A stretch of DNA of 64,000 bases from Aphrophora alni (Eukaryota; Arthropoda; Insecta; Hemiptera; Aphrophoridae). The translations under genes were made by a program, and so were the position numbers. Below, in pieces: positions 28,093-40,880 of this stretch. Location: contig OY740771.1 in the NCBI GenBank assembly GCA_963513935.1, positions 12,615,138-12,679,137 of the forward strand. The letters run 5' to 3'. Under the pieces are notes generated by a model. It searched no databases. It saw only the letters and a program-made list of their open reading frames with translations, and was not told the origin of the DNA. The first letter of the stretch is position 1. Every line of letters begins with the position of its first letter.

Positions 28093-28247
28093 AATATTTA
28101 AAATATTCAAAAAAATTGGATTTTATCTTTAATAAAGTTCAATTCTTATATTAGTCTATTCAATTCACAGTAACACAATCATGTGAGGTTAATAGCAATG
28201 CAATGAAAAATATTTGAGGTTAGAAAAACAAAGTTATTGAACTTTTG

Positions 28248-28261
28248 GTAACTAACGTTAC
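28248..28261. promoter_or_regulatory. GTAACTAACGTTAC motif, right copy 2
   Basis: An exact 14-mer about 360 bp inside the right end of the element. Confidence 0.6.
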
Positions 28262-29821
28262 CAATGACTATCGAATGACATATCAGTGTCCTAACCGCTA
28301 ACATTAATAAAACAAAAATAAAGAACATGTGTTTCTCTTACCTTAAAATTTGCTTTACAACACTGCTAAGGTGAGTTTCTGTGCAACTGGCTCAAAACTG
28401 CTCAAAATGAACTGTGAAGTCTTCTTATTTTTGAGTCTTAACCTCAAAAAACAATGTTAGTAAAGAAACAGCTGACTAATTGTTGAAACAGCTGATAAAA
28501 TTAAAAACAAATAGACTGTCAATATTCTCCAACACTTGCATAACCTAAATACCATAAAATCAATTGAAAATAACAAATTAAATTTTTTTGTGTTTTTGTC
28601 CCTATTCTCATGGAATGACCCAGTGGGGAAAACTAGCGACTACACGGATAAAAATTGTCCAATAAGCTTCCTCTTAAAGAAATAAATAGTATTAAGTATT
28701 TTAAGAATCGTGAAAGAGTTTTTTTATAGCAAGGGCTTTAGTGTTACAAATTTTTAAAATAATATTAAGATGGATAATTATAGGCCATTGTGTTTTTAAC
28801 CAAATTAAATAACAATATCCTTCCATGCAGCTGATATAAACATGACTGGAGAAAATTTTCGTGTAAAGGTTTTCTAATCCTTATAATTTTGTATAAGTTA
28901 ATAACTTTCTTGAGGTCGGCTAGGCCCTTAAGTGTATATATTACAAAGTCTCCACTCTCGTAACTGTTAGTGTCTTGTCTGGCCTCAAAACTGTACAAAG
29001 GTGAAGGAGCCATGCTATCTCTAACACTGCCCTGCCAGATGTCATAACTATACAAATATCATATTTCTTGGAAATTCAGATTCGAAATTACATTTTTTTA
29101 CAATAACTTTGCTACTTCTATAATTTTATTAGTTATGTCATCGGTTTTTTATAGCTTTTGCTATATCATGTTATGTAACAGTAAGAAAATGAATAGCCTA
29201 AATAAATAATAATCCTTATTTGACAGCTCCAATCTTCCAGAACAATATAAATGACAAAGAAATCAAGATAAACACCTAGAAAGTTAGAATGTTAAACCAA
29301 ACTAAAAAACAAAACAAACATCTAGAAAATGAACAAACTAGCCTATCCATTCATCCGCATCAGTTTTAACTTGTTTAAATATAAAAGTAATTATGAATTT
29401 TAAAAGAATGAACATAGGTATATACTTTATACGAAATATTTGTTCGAATAACCAGGGTTAGTAAAATATAACTAGGGCTAGTACTGAAAGTTATTTATAA
29501 AAATTGAATTATTCCCGTGTCGAGGATGATGAAGTACCCAAAATCAGTATTTCTCATTTTTATATATAAGCAAGTTTAATGTTTTTAGCCTTGATTAACA
29601 GTATTAATGTAAATTTTATCAGTTAGGTTTCAATTACTTCTAAGTCAGTCAAAGTGTCATCTCAGAATGTCTAAACTGGATTGGTCAGCAGAAATTTCAC
29701 GATAATTATAAGTTGATATAGATTTTTTTTTTAAATGTTTAATTCGTTTAATACATACTTTATTTTTAACTCATAATTCACTTTTTCGCTGAATATTTAA
29801 AAAGTGAAAAGTAACAAATTT

Positions 29822-30239
29822 GGTACTTACGTATTAACGCCACCGCAGCAGAAGTTGCGCTAATGCGCATGCGCCAATAAAGAGCAATAATTATTATTGA
29901 AGTTAATAATTTGCTTACTTTGTGATATAATTATATATCAAGGTAGCTATATATAAATATATACACACACACCTAAAAAACTATCAAATCTAACGTATTT
30001 ATAGGTTAACGACTTGTTGGACATAATGACAAAATGTTCACTTTTACAGAGCTCATGTTTATCCGTGATCTAATTTCAAATTATTAACTTCAATAAACTT
30101 ACGAAAGGTTTGGCCAGGTGGTTATAATATATGTATATATCACAAAGTAAGCAAATTATTAACTTCAATAATAATTATTGCTCTTGGTGCATGCGCATTA
30201 ACGCAACTTCTGCTGCGGTGGCGTTAATACGTAAGTACC
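29822..30239. mobile_element. Foldback element with 8-bp TSD (family G, copy 1)
   Basis: The ends read ggtacttacgtattaacgcc and its inverse. Arms of about 110 bp include ccgcagcagaagttgcg and a run to tttgcttactttgtgatata. The flanks are the perfect 8-bp direct repeat ACAAATTT (29814-29821 and 30240-30247). The core carries aggtttggccaggtgg. No ORF. An 8-bp duplication fits hAT, P or Merlin-type mobilisation; which one is not decided. Confidence 0.88.
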
Positions 30240-30689
30240 ACAAATTTATATGTGCATAGGATATATATTCGTTTTAAAAAAGCTTTTTTTAAAAGAAAGT
30301 TAATATTTAACCGTGAATTTTTAACATAAAAATGAATATAATTTTGTGAAGTTAGAATACTGTGTTAATCTAGCCTATAGCCTTTGACTAGATTAACAAC
30401 AGGACAAATATCAAGATTCACATATCATATGAACCCATGCGCATTGTCCTACGAATTGTTAGTATCAAAACATAGGCCTACATGTGTAATTTGGGCCTAC
30501 CAGAATGTTAACATTATGGACGAAATGGATGAAGACCAGACGCACAATATTAATTGCAATATTACATTTTAAAAAGATATTTTTTAGCTTTTCAGTGAAA
30601 AATGAATTCTGTGTTAAAATATTGTTTTACATTTCAAAATATTGCGTACTTCAAAAATATTGTAGTTAACGAATTAAACCAATTTGTTA

Positions 30690-30960
30690 TACTTACATTA
30701 GTTTAGTAAAATTAAGAAATATAAAGTACGAAATACAGTTCAGACTTGAATAACATCTAGTCATAACTAGAGCTGGATTTCCATTCGTAATAAACTAACC
30801 AAAACAGGATTTCGTAATTTTTTAAATTATTTTGTAGAAAAATAATTTATTTAGCCACTTCAAAAGTGTCTGGCGCCAGCTAATATGATCTCATTTTCCC
30901 AAAATAAGCTAGGTAGTAAATGTTTCAACGCATAATTACCCATTCCAAAATATAGATTAT
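30690..30960. repeat. Partial copy of composite foldback (family F, copy 2)
   Basis: Words shared with 2700-3010 and 31412-31990 are taagaaatataaagtacgaa, actagagctggatttcc, taaactaacc and acttcaaaagtgtct. Only one half of the foldback is evident. Confidence 0.5.
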
Positions 30961-31411
30961 ATTTAACACAAATAAATGTGTGTACAAATGAGCAACTATT
31001 TAAAAGAATGGAGCCATAAGTCATAAAATTTTAAGATCTACTCACTGCCTAGCCAATCTGTTAAAATACTAAAGGCTAAAAATGAACAAAATTAAATGTA
31101 TAGCTAAGCTATACATAATAAATCAGTAGAAATTATAACAAATATAGGCTGCTATAATCCTTTATGAAGATTAAACACCTGTTCTAAAAGAAGGAAACTC
31201 ACCACAATACATGAATTACTTTATTTGGGGAGGGAAGAAGTAGGCCTAATTATTACTAACCATTTTTTAAATTAAGACATCCTAGCATAAGAGTATAGAT
31301 GCTGTGAGTTTAATGACTAGACTAGGCTATATGTAACTAAACTGAGAATTGATGTTAGATCAAGAAATACATAAATTTTAATTGGCTATATTTTCTTATA
31401 ACGTAATTTGT

Positions 31412-31990
31412 CGAAATCGATTAGGCACTACCTAGCTTATTTTGAAACAACTGGATCATATTTGATGTTGGAAGACACTTTTGAAGTACCAAAATAGACC
31501 TTTCATAATAGTTCATAATACTTCAAAATAGTATAATAGAAAATAAGAAATATAAAAGTACGAAATCCAGGCCTGCCTAGGTTACTAAAAATGCCTAGGT
31601 TCATCAAGTTAGTAAATCTGTCATCGCTCTATTAATTTATTAGATCTGGCTAGATGACTATATATAGTCACTTACCCAAACCTAGGCCTATTTCTCATGA
31701 TTCTACAATCATAAGTCATAAAATTCAGCTGTAATGTGCATAGGACACATACATATATAGCCTATATAAATAAATATATATAGACACCTTGCCAGAAGTA
31801 ATAAAAACAAGTAATCACACATTCACTAATTTGACGGAAAGTAGTATTTCGAAATCTGAGCTGGAATTTGTACTTTTATATTTCGTATTTTCTATTTAAC
31901 TAGGCTAATGGATTTTTGTAGTGTTTTCCAATGTCAAATATGATCTAATTGTTTCAAAATAAGGTAGTAAATGATTTCAACAATTTTCCT
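31412..31990. repeat. Composite foldback (family F, copy 3)
   Basis: The left arm 31412-31665 is the diverged inverse of 31780-31990. Landmarks are ttattttgaaacaactggat / atctaattgtttcaaaataa, and taagaaatataaaagtac with its inverse near 31870. The inner spacer is about 115 bp and AT-rich. Confidence 0.65.
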
Positions 31991-32674
31991 AACTAAAAAT
32001 TAGGGCAGACTAGAATGGATAAATACCCTTATAACATTGACTTTCGAAATAATTAGGTATTACTATGGTATATAATTTACCTTAGGCCAATATAACCTAA
32101 GCTAGGTAAAATTGAGACAAGCTTTTGCAATATTATACAGGATTACACAAAATGAGTCCTTTTCTTCAAATATATAAAGTCTACAAGCTGTTGACCTAAC
32201 ATAATGAGGCACATTACCATATAATCAAATGTAGCATAAAGACAGAGTACATGAATGATGAAATAATTTTTATACTTTGTAAACATTTTTATGTCCAGGG
32301 ACGAATTTCAAGTCACCATCATTTTACACTTACAGTATTATAATCTAGCAATATTTTTTTAGAGCTTTCCTCTACAGAGTAGGGTAGGCCTTCTTTCAAA
32401 CATTCAGGTCAACTAACGGAATCATATTTACAAGTCGGAAATTAAATAATTCAACGACTTAATTAACGTAAAACACGGATTAATGAGACACAATTTTATT
32501 GATTTAATACAGTTTAACTAAATGCTCACTAGAAACTAGTCATATGCGGTAGTGTGGAAAATGGCGGAGCCGGCATGTAGATTTACAGCCTTTGAAGTGT
32601 TTTCTTTATTTTACTAAGTTACTACTGCAATTACTATATTAATAAGTAATAATTTTATGTATAATATAACTTAC

Positions 32675-32677
32675 CAT
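32675..32677 (-). CDS. tsr: Candidate initiator-ATG exon of cofilin (exon 1 end)
   Basis: The minus strand reads gcacaaaggaaATG followed directly by the donor GTAAGTTAT. An ATG ending an exon is exactly what the phase-0 exon at 867-990 needs. The position lies at the edge of a less AT-rich stretch with CpGs, and no transposon signature was seen right at it. The exon's 5' end cannot be set; it probably extends to somewhere near 32740-32800. The link to exon 2 across about 31.7 kb is inference. Another ATG|GT could be the true partner, but this one has the strongest donor seen. Confidence 0.5.
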
Positions 32678-32900
32678 TTCCTTTGTGCGATATCCGTATC
32701 ACCTAATAATATCAATCAATTTCACTACAAAACGTAACGTCACCAAGCACTGGTGAGAGAGGGTGTTTCACTCTAACCAACCACTGCCAACAGAATCAAA
32801 ATCGAACTGAATGACAAGAAATATTCCTCCGCGTCAAGCCTTGTTAAAACACATTGCGCAATTGGTCGTGCAAGTAGTTTTCCCCTTAATACGGCACAGC
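32678..32900 (-). promoter_or_regulatory. Putative 5'UTR/promoter region of cofilin
   Basis: Upstream (minus strand) of the candidate initiator exon, composition changes from about 25-30% GC to a mixed segment with several CpGs (aacgtaacgtcacc, ctccgcgtcaagcc, ttgcgcaattggtcgtgc). No TATA box placement is convincing. The call rests on composition and on its place next to the candidate ATG exon. Confidence 0.3.
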
Positions 32901-35900
32901 TTGGTCCAATTGAAGATAAGAATGAATTGTCATATGTTGGATAGGTTTGGTTTAAGAGAGTAAAATAACGTCGTTATTTCACAAATTTATAAATATTTTG
33001 ATAATGTATTCTACTTTTATAGATAAACCGTTACCAATGGAATTCCATATCTCAAAGATAAAGTGGAGATAAACGATAATTTTATCGGACTACTTTAGTT
33101 ACACCCATTCGTTTCTCACATCATTTACTTCAAAATCTTTTTAGTTCTTAAAAGATTTTTACTTTCAATTATGTTAAAGCTGTTTTGTACACCGCACTTA
33201 TTAAGTGAACTGTTTTAGTTAATTATATTCTATTTATTATAATATTTCATATTTGAATTCTGAATAATTTTGAATTCTTGAAAATAGGAAATTATCCCCT
33301 CTACTATTTGAATTAGTCATCAGGTTGACGTTTCTTGGTCGCCAACCAATCAAAAATAAACCAGGAGGGATATTGCCTTTTATGGTATGGAGGGAAGAAC
33401 AAGTTATTCATTGAAAATTCGATTACTACTGGTAGTACACTTCGATATAATGGAAAGATAAATATTAATCTACCTAAAGGATGTACTGTATTTTAAATTG
33501 ACCATTGCCCATCATCAAATATAATATACTTTGCTATTATTGCAAGTTTTAATTAATGACTTTTGATTTAACATAGGATACAAAACTAATGTATTTTACA
33601 AAAAAAGCTGTATGATGTAAATTTGAAATTCCGAATTTAATATTTTCTAATTTTTAAAACCTAGACAGATTTTTAACACATTCTAAGCTGAAACCATATA
33701 TTCCTATTTGTGTATTTACAAAGTTTAAAAGTTACCTTATTGCACACATTTTGCGATTGATTTGAATCACGTATTAGGTACCGTACTTTAGAGCAATATT
33801 AGGCCCTATTTGGAGAAAAGTGGAGATTCAAAAACACAGATTGCTCCATAACAAAGGGGGGGTGTTAAAAAAAAATATATATATATATATATATGTGAAT
33901 AAATGTGTAGTTTATGGAAAATAAATTGAATTTTTTTCTTTTTGAGTCATCAAATTTAAGTTAAAAATTAGAGATGATGTTGGTCATGGTTTCTCTAAAA
34001 ACAAATCAAATTTGGTTTCTTCTTGAGATTTTAAAATAATGACTTCACATTGGTGTATATGGCATCCGATAAAAATATTGATTTTTTCAAAATAGTTATA
34101 ACAATTTTGATCCTTGTGCCTGACATGAACAATACTTTTTTATGTTGAGATTGGTACAAGATGTTTCCTGGGAATTCCCCAGGATTTTATAAAATATAAA
34201 AAGGATCTTGGAATGGGGCATACAAAAAGTCTCCAAAGAAGTTGCATACTGTTTATTGAGCAGAAAATTGAATTCTTAGTCTAGTGAGAGGAGACAAGTT
34301 CCGGAAATAAGTGGTTAAAAAAACATGGACCCATTTTCTACACTTGAAACTTCAAATGTAAAATTTCCAGGGCAATGGCGGACAGTACAAAATGATAAAA
34401 TTGACTTTCCTTCAAGGCACTATCTAGTATGTAAACAAGTTTAAGGTTTGTTTAACTATTAACTTAGTGTAGTATAAAGATTAGATGTAAAATAAAAGTG
34501 GAAGAAAATTTTGATTGCTTCAATTTGGTCAGCAGATAGGTGAAAGTGGACAATATGTGCCACTTGAAACAATTACTTACCAATCATTTTTAACTGATTT
34601 TAATGATCGTACAAGTATTTAGAACTTTATGCTTTGTTCAAGTGAAAAGTTTTATTATGGTCATTGATAAATCTCCTAAAACTATAAAAGATACACTGTA
34701 AACAGCAACTACTTTAGTTCGTAAAGCTTTTTCACTTATGCTGTCATTTTCTTTTTTCATGTAATCATAAACATTATCTTCCTGCTCTGGTTGTGGATCA
34801 CTTTTCTCTCAACAGACTTACCTCGCTGACGTCTGATGTGACAATGATGGCCCAGAATTCCTGGAGGGAACAGCTACACAACACTGAAAATACACTGGAA
34901 TGTTTTAAGAAAGGCCGTAACACAAACACCATGCACGGAGACATAAACCAACTGAAGTAGTTGATGCCGTTCATGCACAAACTTTCTCTTTGCTATTGCG
35001 CATCCCCAAGACAGTTTAATCACTCGCCTCAGCCTGTAGGATGTCAAAGGAGTTAAATTATGCTTCAAATTTTTTATAGCTCAAAAGGGAAAGCTAATGA
35101 GGGGAGCATTGTGGCCATATAAATATGTCTTAACTCTCCATCAACCCACATTACAAGTCAGACTAGCCGTGAAAATAATAACTTAACTCTTGTGAAAGCA
35201 AGTGAGCCTGAATTTGCAGCACAAATTGAGACCACAATTAACAGTTATGCTCACACCTTTTCTAAACAAAGCTGCACTAATTTTCTTAAACTGTACCAGA
35301 AAATAAAGCTGCAACAATAATTCCAGTTTTATACTCCTATTGTGAATAGGTTTTCAAAATAAAAAGACTAATAAATTTGTTTGTTTGGTTTTCTTAGATG
35401 ATAGTCACATATACTACATTATATTTCATTACATTTGTTTACAGCAAGGGGAAAAGAAGTATTAAAACTTTTCATAATGTAATTAATATTTCATTTATTG
35501 CTTAACTGAATCACATATCAAATGAGTGTACTTATTTTTCTCTCTGGAGGGCATGTTATAAGTATACAAGAGCCAAAAATATATGATACAAATTATTAAA
35601 ATTAAAAATCAGATACTTCACATAAAAAACAAATATAATAAAAAAACTTGTTACTTCCATAATGGTTAATCATAAATAATAATAAAACACCTGCAAGTTT
35701 GGACAAACTAACCTTTCTTGCAATAAAAACTGATAATTATTTCAAGGCATATTTTTCTGATGGAAAAAAACATTCAGCACAAATTGTCGGGATTTTGAGA
35801 CATTTTACTGTGGATTACAAATATTGCGATAAAATGTATTCTTAAAAAAAAAGTTTTCAAAAATCATTGATTAAGTTACTACTATTAATATATTTTTTAC

Positions 35901-36965
35901 AATAATTGGATGTATTAACACTAAGTTTCTGGATTTGTTTTAAATCTCTCTACAGTTTGACCAATTTATACGATTCTCATTATATTTTATCATAGACACA
36001 ATAACTGAGACTTGTTCCGAACTTTTAGCATCCAAACGTGGCCTCTAGAATCCTTCAGTTGTCTTAGTGTGCATGCTTGCAGAGTTCCTTCATATATTAA
36101 CTGATGCCATTATGAGAGAATCAGTTGTTTGCAGTTTGTTTTATATGATTAAAAGACAATTTAATAACTTTAAATTGTGGATAGTTATCAGTTTTTTCAA
36201 AAATGTGAGATTTTCTCCAGTAGAGTTTCATCATCAGATTGGTGAAATAAAGATGAAAATGTAATGAGCGATGGAATAGTGGAAAAATTGAATTGGATAA
36301 TTTAATGAAAGATACAAAAATATGTATGAGGAATGGAGTGGACGCTGTCTGTCATCTAAGTGCAGTTCATAAAAGTTTATAATTTCGCCACTTTCTAAAA
36401 ACTTCAAAAACTGTTCTATAAGAAATTGTACTATATTAAATATTATCTGAAGTTTACAATCTGGCTTGGTTGACTGCTGGATAGTCGCCTACTGTATTAA
36501 CAAATGAGCTATTTGTAAATTTGAAGTGTCAGACATCACTATCAAAAGATAAAAAACTTTTGGGTAAGTAAAAAGAACACTAATATCAAGAAAAATGAAA
36601 TGGGTAGTGGAGAAAATACGAATAGAGAATAGGCCTCTGGAGACAATAATGTTTCCCTAATTGGAGTAATAGAAAAGGATTTAAATATATTAGAAATTCA
36701 ATATTTTAGAGCTAAATATCAGGAGAGAAATTTTTGTTTTGCAGCTAAGAACCACCTTATTTTGTGAAGTTTCTGTTAATATGTATAACAATAATTGTAA
36801 ATTTCAGAAATTTCATTCTTGGAAAAGACTGTTCATACAGAGCGATCCAATGATTAAGTGATTTGAACAATGATTAATTTTCTTCGTTATAAATTAAAAA
36901 AGAACTTTTACTACTGATTGATAGTAAATTCAATAGCATTTATATATTGTCCGATAACAGTTAGG
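32901..36965. other. Intergenic, no gene recognised
   Basis: This is AT-rich sequence upstream of the putative cofilin promoter. It contains a (TA)n run near 33870-33893. The overlapping short ORFs at 34798-35068 are unspecific. The segment 34790-35300 is slightly more GC-rich and could be a decayed coding copy, but no domain was recognised. Confidence 0.5.
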
Positions 36966-36998
36966 GGTACTTACGTATTAACGCCACTGCAGCAACTT

Positions 36999-37036
<38 letters not shown>

Positions 37037-37180
37037 TTGGCCAGGTGTTTATGTGTATATATATATATAGCTACCTGGCCAAACCTGTCATGATATGTAA
37101 TTATATCGCAAAGTAAGCAAATATTGGTGCATATATATATATGCGCAAAGTTGCTGCGGTGGCGTTAATACGTAAGTACC
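36966..37180. mobile_element. Foldback element with 8-bp TSD (family G, copy 2, short)
   Basis: Same terminus ggtacttacgtattaacgcc at both ends in inverted orientation, with the 8-bp duplication CAGTTAGG at 36958-36965 and 37181-37188. At 215 bp it is about half the size of copy 1. The interior is largely replaced by (TA)n around aaggtttggccaggtg. Confidence 0.88.
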
Positions 37181-37499
37181 CAGTTAGGTATGATCGGTAA
37201 CATCTGTAAAATACCTATTTGTACTTGTATAGCATTTACTTGAGATGGAGAGATCACCAGCATTTTTTTGAATCTCAAACGATAACGAAAACATTGTTTA
37301 TAATATGCTAAAGAGTGATGAAGCATATTTCCATTTGAGTCAATATGTAAACCAAAAAAAAAATTTCCGGTATTGGGCAACAGGAAATGCATTGAGAAGA
37401 ACTGTGATTTTGCACAGTATTAAAGTCACCATATGATGTGTAAAATCATTCTCCGGAATAATCAGTCCATATTTCTTACAAGATCATAAATGGGAATAT

Positions 37500-37830
37500 T
37501 GTTACCATCTTGTAACAGCAATACGTCTAAATGATTGAAGAATTTTTTGTCTTATATAGCAGAGAAACCTGAAATCAATATAAACACCTAGTTTCAACAG
37601 GATGGAGTGACCAGTTACTCAGCTAGACAATCAATAAATGCAGTTAAACATTTGTTTTCAGACTATGTTCTGTCCAGATGTGGCAATATTCCTTGGCCTG
37701 CGAGATTGCTAAAACTGAGAGGATGTGAATTTCTTCCCTTGTGGGGGTATTTAAAACAGAAGTTATTCAAATTCAAACACCCACAGCCGTGAACTATTGA
37801 TGATCTCAAAGAAAGAATTGGTTGTTAACG
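37500..37830 (+). pseudogene. Mariner transposase fragment
   Basis: Across a frameshift the fragment shows MIEEFF, then FQQDGVTSYSARQSINAVKH near 37596-37650. GNIPWPARLLKL and FLPLWGYLKQKLF follow, then TIDDLKERIGC after a stop. This is the central and C-terminal catalytic part of a Tc1/mariner transposase of the FQQDGATSHTAR type. No terminal repeats were found, so it is a dead fragment. Confidence 0.8.
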
Positions 37831-37839
37831 TAATTCTTG

Positions 37840-40118
37840 TAGATATGTTACATTGAATAATGGATTCTCATACGTTAAACATAAGATTTCACCTTCAAAA
37901 AAAGTGTAAATCAAACTGGTAGACATATTCAAAATATTCAGAACGTAAAATGTTTTATAATACAATTACATGCTATAAACTATCCTGTCAATTTGTAACA
38001 TCATTTTCTTTTTAAATGTATCAACAAGAAAATCCACCCCTTTCATTGGCTTACCGTTTATTTTGTTTATCAATGAACATAAATTTTCCAATTGTTTCAC
38101 ACAAATTTAATAATAATGTATAATCTATGTAAGGTATTGCATTATATCTTAGAATTATCAGACACGTTAAAATATATGGACTACATTAAATCTTACAACC
38201 TAATTAACATAAGAAATAAACAAATTAAAATAAAATACAATTATAACATACTTTATTTAAATGGATATACTGACACAGTCAATTATAAACCAAGACATTC
38301 TTTAACAGAATAATAAGTTTTTTCCGAGTAAGTTTAAATTCTTCCAGAAAATGATTAAAGAGTAATCATATCCTCATTCATAATAATATGAGTTGGACAG
38401 TGTTACACAAGGTATCGAACTCACAACTATATAGTGTTCAATATTGTTCTTGAAACATAAGAGTTAAATAGAAGGAACAACACCTTGACTATATTGTTGG
38501 TGTCGTCCTAACAGCACAAATACAAAATATTCATAAATGAATATTATTAAGAATTAGTGTGTGAAGGAGTTGGAGTTTAATTATAAATGACGAGGAAACC
38601 AAATATATAGGTCCATACAGAGAAAGAATATGACTAAATACATGCAATGATAGATTTGAACAGTTGACAGGTTAAGTACCTTGGCTTTATAATTTATATT
38701 TTTAATATGGCGACATCAGAATAGAAATAAGAAAAGGACTAAATGACGCTATTTTACTTTAAAATCCTGTTATCTTTAATAAAAAAAAAATGATTATTAA
38801 ATAAGATCAATAATTTTACACAGCATTAAAACGGAGTGCAAGTGGAAGATAGTTGCAGTGGTAAGAGAGACAAGTTCTTCAGAAAACAGTTGGAATTATG
38901 GCCGGAGAAAAAAAAATTCTGGAGCCTCTATAAGACACTAGAACTAATAAGAGAGATAATAAATGGTACACAGAAACATTGGATAAACTTTTTCACTCAC
39001 CCATCTCCAAAACCAATCAAAACTGTCAGTTTGGTAGTTGCCAGTTAAAAGGTGTAAGAGAAGTATGGACACCATCTTTGAAAATAATATTTATATCCCC
39101 TATTTAAATAAGACCTAAGCTTGCTTCTCTTTTACCATAAATGTGTCCTCATAAATTTTAAATCAAGCCTTTTTTATTTCTTCACTAAAATTTGAACAAA
39201 ATCGGTTTTATACTGATAACTCGTGAAACAGTAATTTTAGAGAGATATCAACCAATACATTTTGCTTGCAGTCTACACTTAAGCAACGTAGGGTATTTAA
39301 ATTGGGAATGAGTTACGAGTAAAAGAATTCATGATCACATGGTGTACCAATGTTAAAAAAATAGAGCAATCTTCAGAACAATTACTTCAAATTTCCTGAG
39401 CACGGATTAAGTCAACTTGTCACAATCTATGGGAACAAAACTAAGCGACCTTTAAACTATTACTTAGAGTTTGGTAGAATTATGGTTGACCAATGTCTGG
39501 ACAAAAAAACAAAACTGCTTATACATCTTAAAAATGTCTACGGCATCATTAAATAACACTAATAATTGACTGCTTCTGGGTTCTATAATTTAACTAATAG
39601 ATAGTACTAATGGTGAAACAATAATTTGGGACCAGTTTCTATATTTTACTATTAGTACATTACATTCGTTTGATAAAGTTTCCATTACATAAAACCCTGA
39701 GACTTGTGTAGATTTTATTCTTGTAAGAAATTAATAACTATAATGTCAATAATTGTACTTAGTTTACAGATATAACATTTAAAATAAGAAAAGTTATATA
39801 AAAATGTTATAATTAATATAGTTTAAATCTTAATATATAGTCCCCTTAAAGGTAAAATATCGTAAGCGCTACAAATTATGGTCTCCAATTCGAAAAAAAA
39901 AACTATCATAAACAACAAAATTGTTGTTGTTTTCTCTAGTCTACATCGATTGTAATATCATATTAGCAAGAGTTCTTGTATATATCAACCAAAAGTTAAA
40001 ATATCTTAAGTATTATAATTATTAATTCATAATTCTCCTAACCACAATCATAGAAGAAAAAAACTAAAAACACAATTGGAATAATTATTAAAGATATTCT
40101 CTTAAATAACCTAATATA
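37840..40118. other. Intergenic, no gene recognised
   Basis: AT-rich sequence with short ORFs only (for example 38092-38313 and 38836-39048), none with a recognised domain or splice context. Confidence 0.5.
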
Positions 40119-40835
40119 CAGGGTTATCATAAAAGAATGGTGGAGTTTCATTAAATCATACAAAAACGGTAGAGAAATTTTGTGGTATTGTATTGGTATC
40201 GCTGATAGCCACAAACCCAAGAGTTCGATTAACAGCTGTTGTAAAATTAGTTTATGAATTGTTGTGGTAGTGTGTTTTGTTTTTCTGGAGTGTTCTGTGT
40301 AGAGTGTTATGTTCTCTAATAAAGAAAAAGCAAAGTGTGTTTTGTTGCTGACTGAATTCAAGTCTGTAATTTCAGTGCAACGTGCATTTCGACACAAATA
40401 CAGAAAAGATCCACCACATAAAAATAACATATGACGTTGGTTCAAACAATTCGAAGAAACTGGATTAGTTCAAAAGCAGAAATCATCTGGCAGGCCAAGT
40501 GTATCAGACGAAAAGTTGAACTTATTAGACGATCTGCAATCAGAAGTTCTAAGAATTCAATACCTCGACGAAACCTAGAGTTAGGTATTCCAAAAACAAC
40601 AATCCACAAAGTTTTACACAGAAGACTGAAATTATACGCATATAAAATCCAGCTACTGCAGGAATTGAAACCAGATGATAGTGCAAAAGTTTTAATTTTG
40701 CTGTTGAAATGTTGAACAAGATTGATGAAAACCAATCATTTTTAGATGATATAATTTTTTCAGACGAAGCTACATTCCATATCAATGGGTCTGTTAAGTG
40801 ACACAATTCACGCATATGGGGATTTGAAAACCTAC
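40119..40835 (+). pseudogene. DUF4817-type Tc1/mariner transposase, broken and 3'-truncated
   Basis: The element begins at 40119 with cagggttatcataaaagaat after TA. The ORF starts at 40309 (MFSNKEKAKCVLLLTEFKSV) and reads through the DUF4817-type helix-turn-helix region (VQRAFRHKYRKDPPHKNN). A TGA at the place of an expected Arg codon follows, then WFKQFEETGLVQKQKSSGRP. The frame shifts near 40545. Later pieces are LGIPKTTIHKVLHRRLKLYA and, from about 40725, DDIIFSDEATFHINGSV, which contains the first catalytic Asp. Similarity ends near GFENLHTS at 40850 and no 3' terminal repeat follows. Confidence 0.85.
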
Positions 40836-40880
40836 ATACAAGTTGAGATTGGCTAGGTTAATAATGTAATTAACCAATCA

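Larger units (their letters stand above)
25499..28620 (-). mobile_element. 3.1-kb DNA transposon, 6-bp TSD, GTAACTAACGTTAC subterminal motifs
   Basis: The ends are inverted repeats starting GGTCATTCCATG (left 25499, right as reverse complement ending 28620). They are flanked by the direct repeat CAGTGG at 25493-25498 and 28621-28626. Taking one more G into the terminal repeat would shorten the duplication to AGTG, so the exact boundary has that ambiguity. The palindromic 14-mer GTAACTAACGTTAC occurs four times near the left end and twice near the right end. One intact ORF lies inside on the minus strand. Of superfamilies with 6-bp duplications, an IS3EU-like or unclassified group is possible; this is not proven. 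It sits in the putative cofilin intron, in the same orientation as that gene. Confidence 0.85.

Noticed and set aside
34798..35068. Overlapping minus-strand ORFs in a slightly GC-richer segment
   Set aside because: No recognisable domain, no splice context and stops in the continuing frame.
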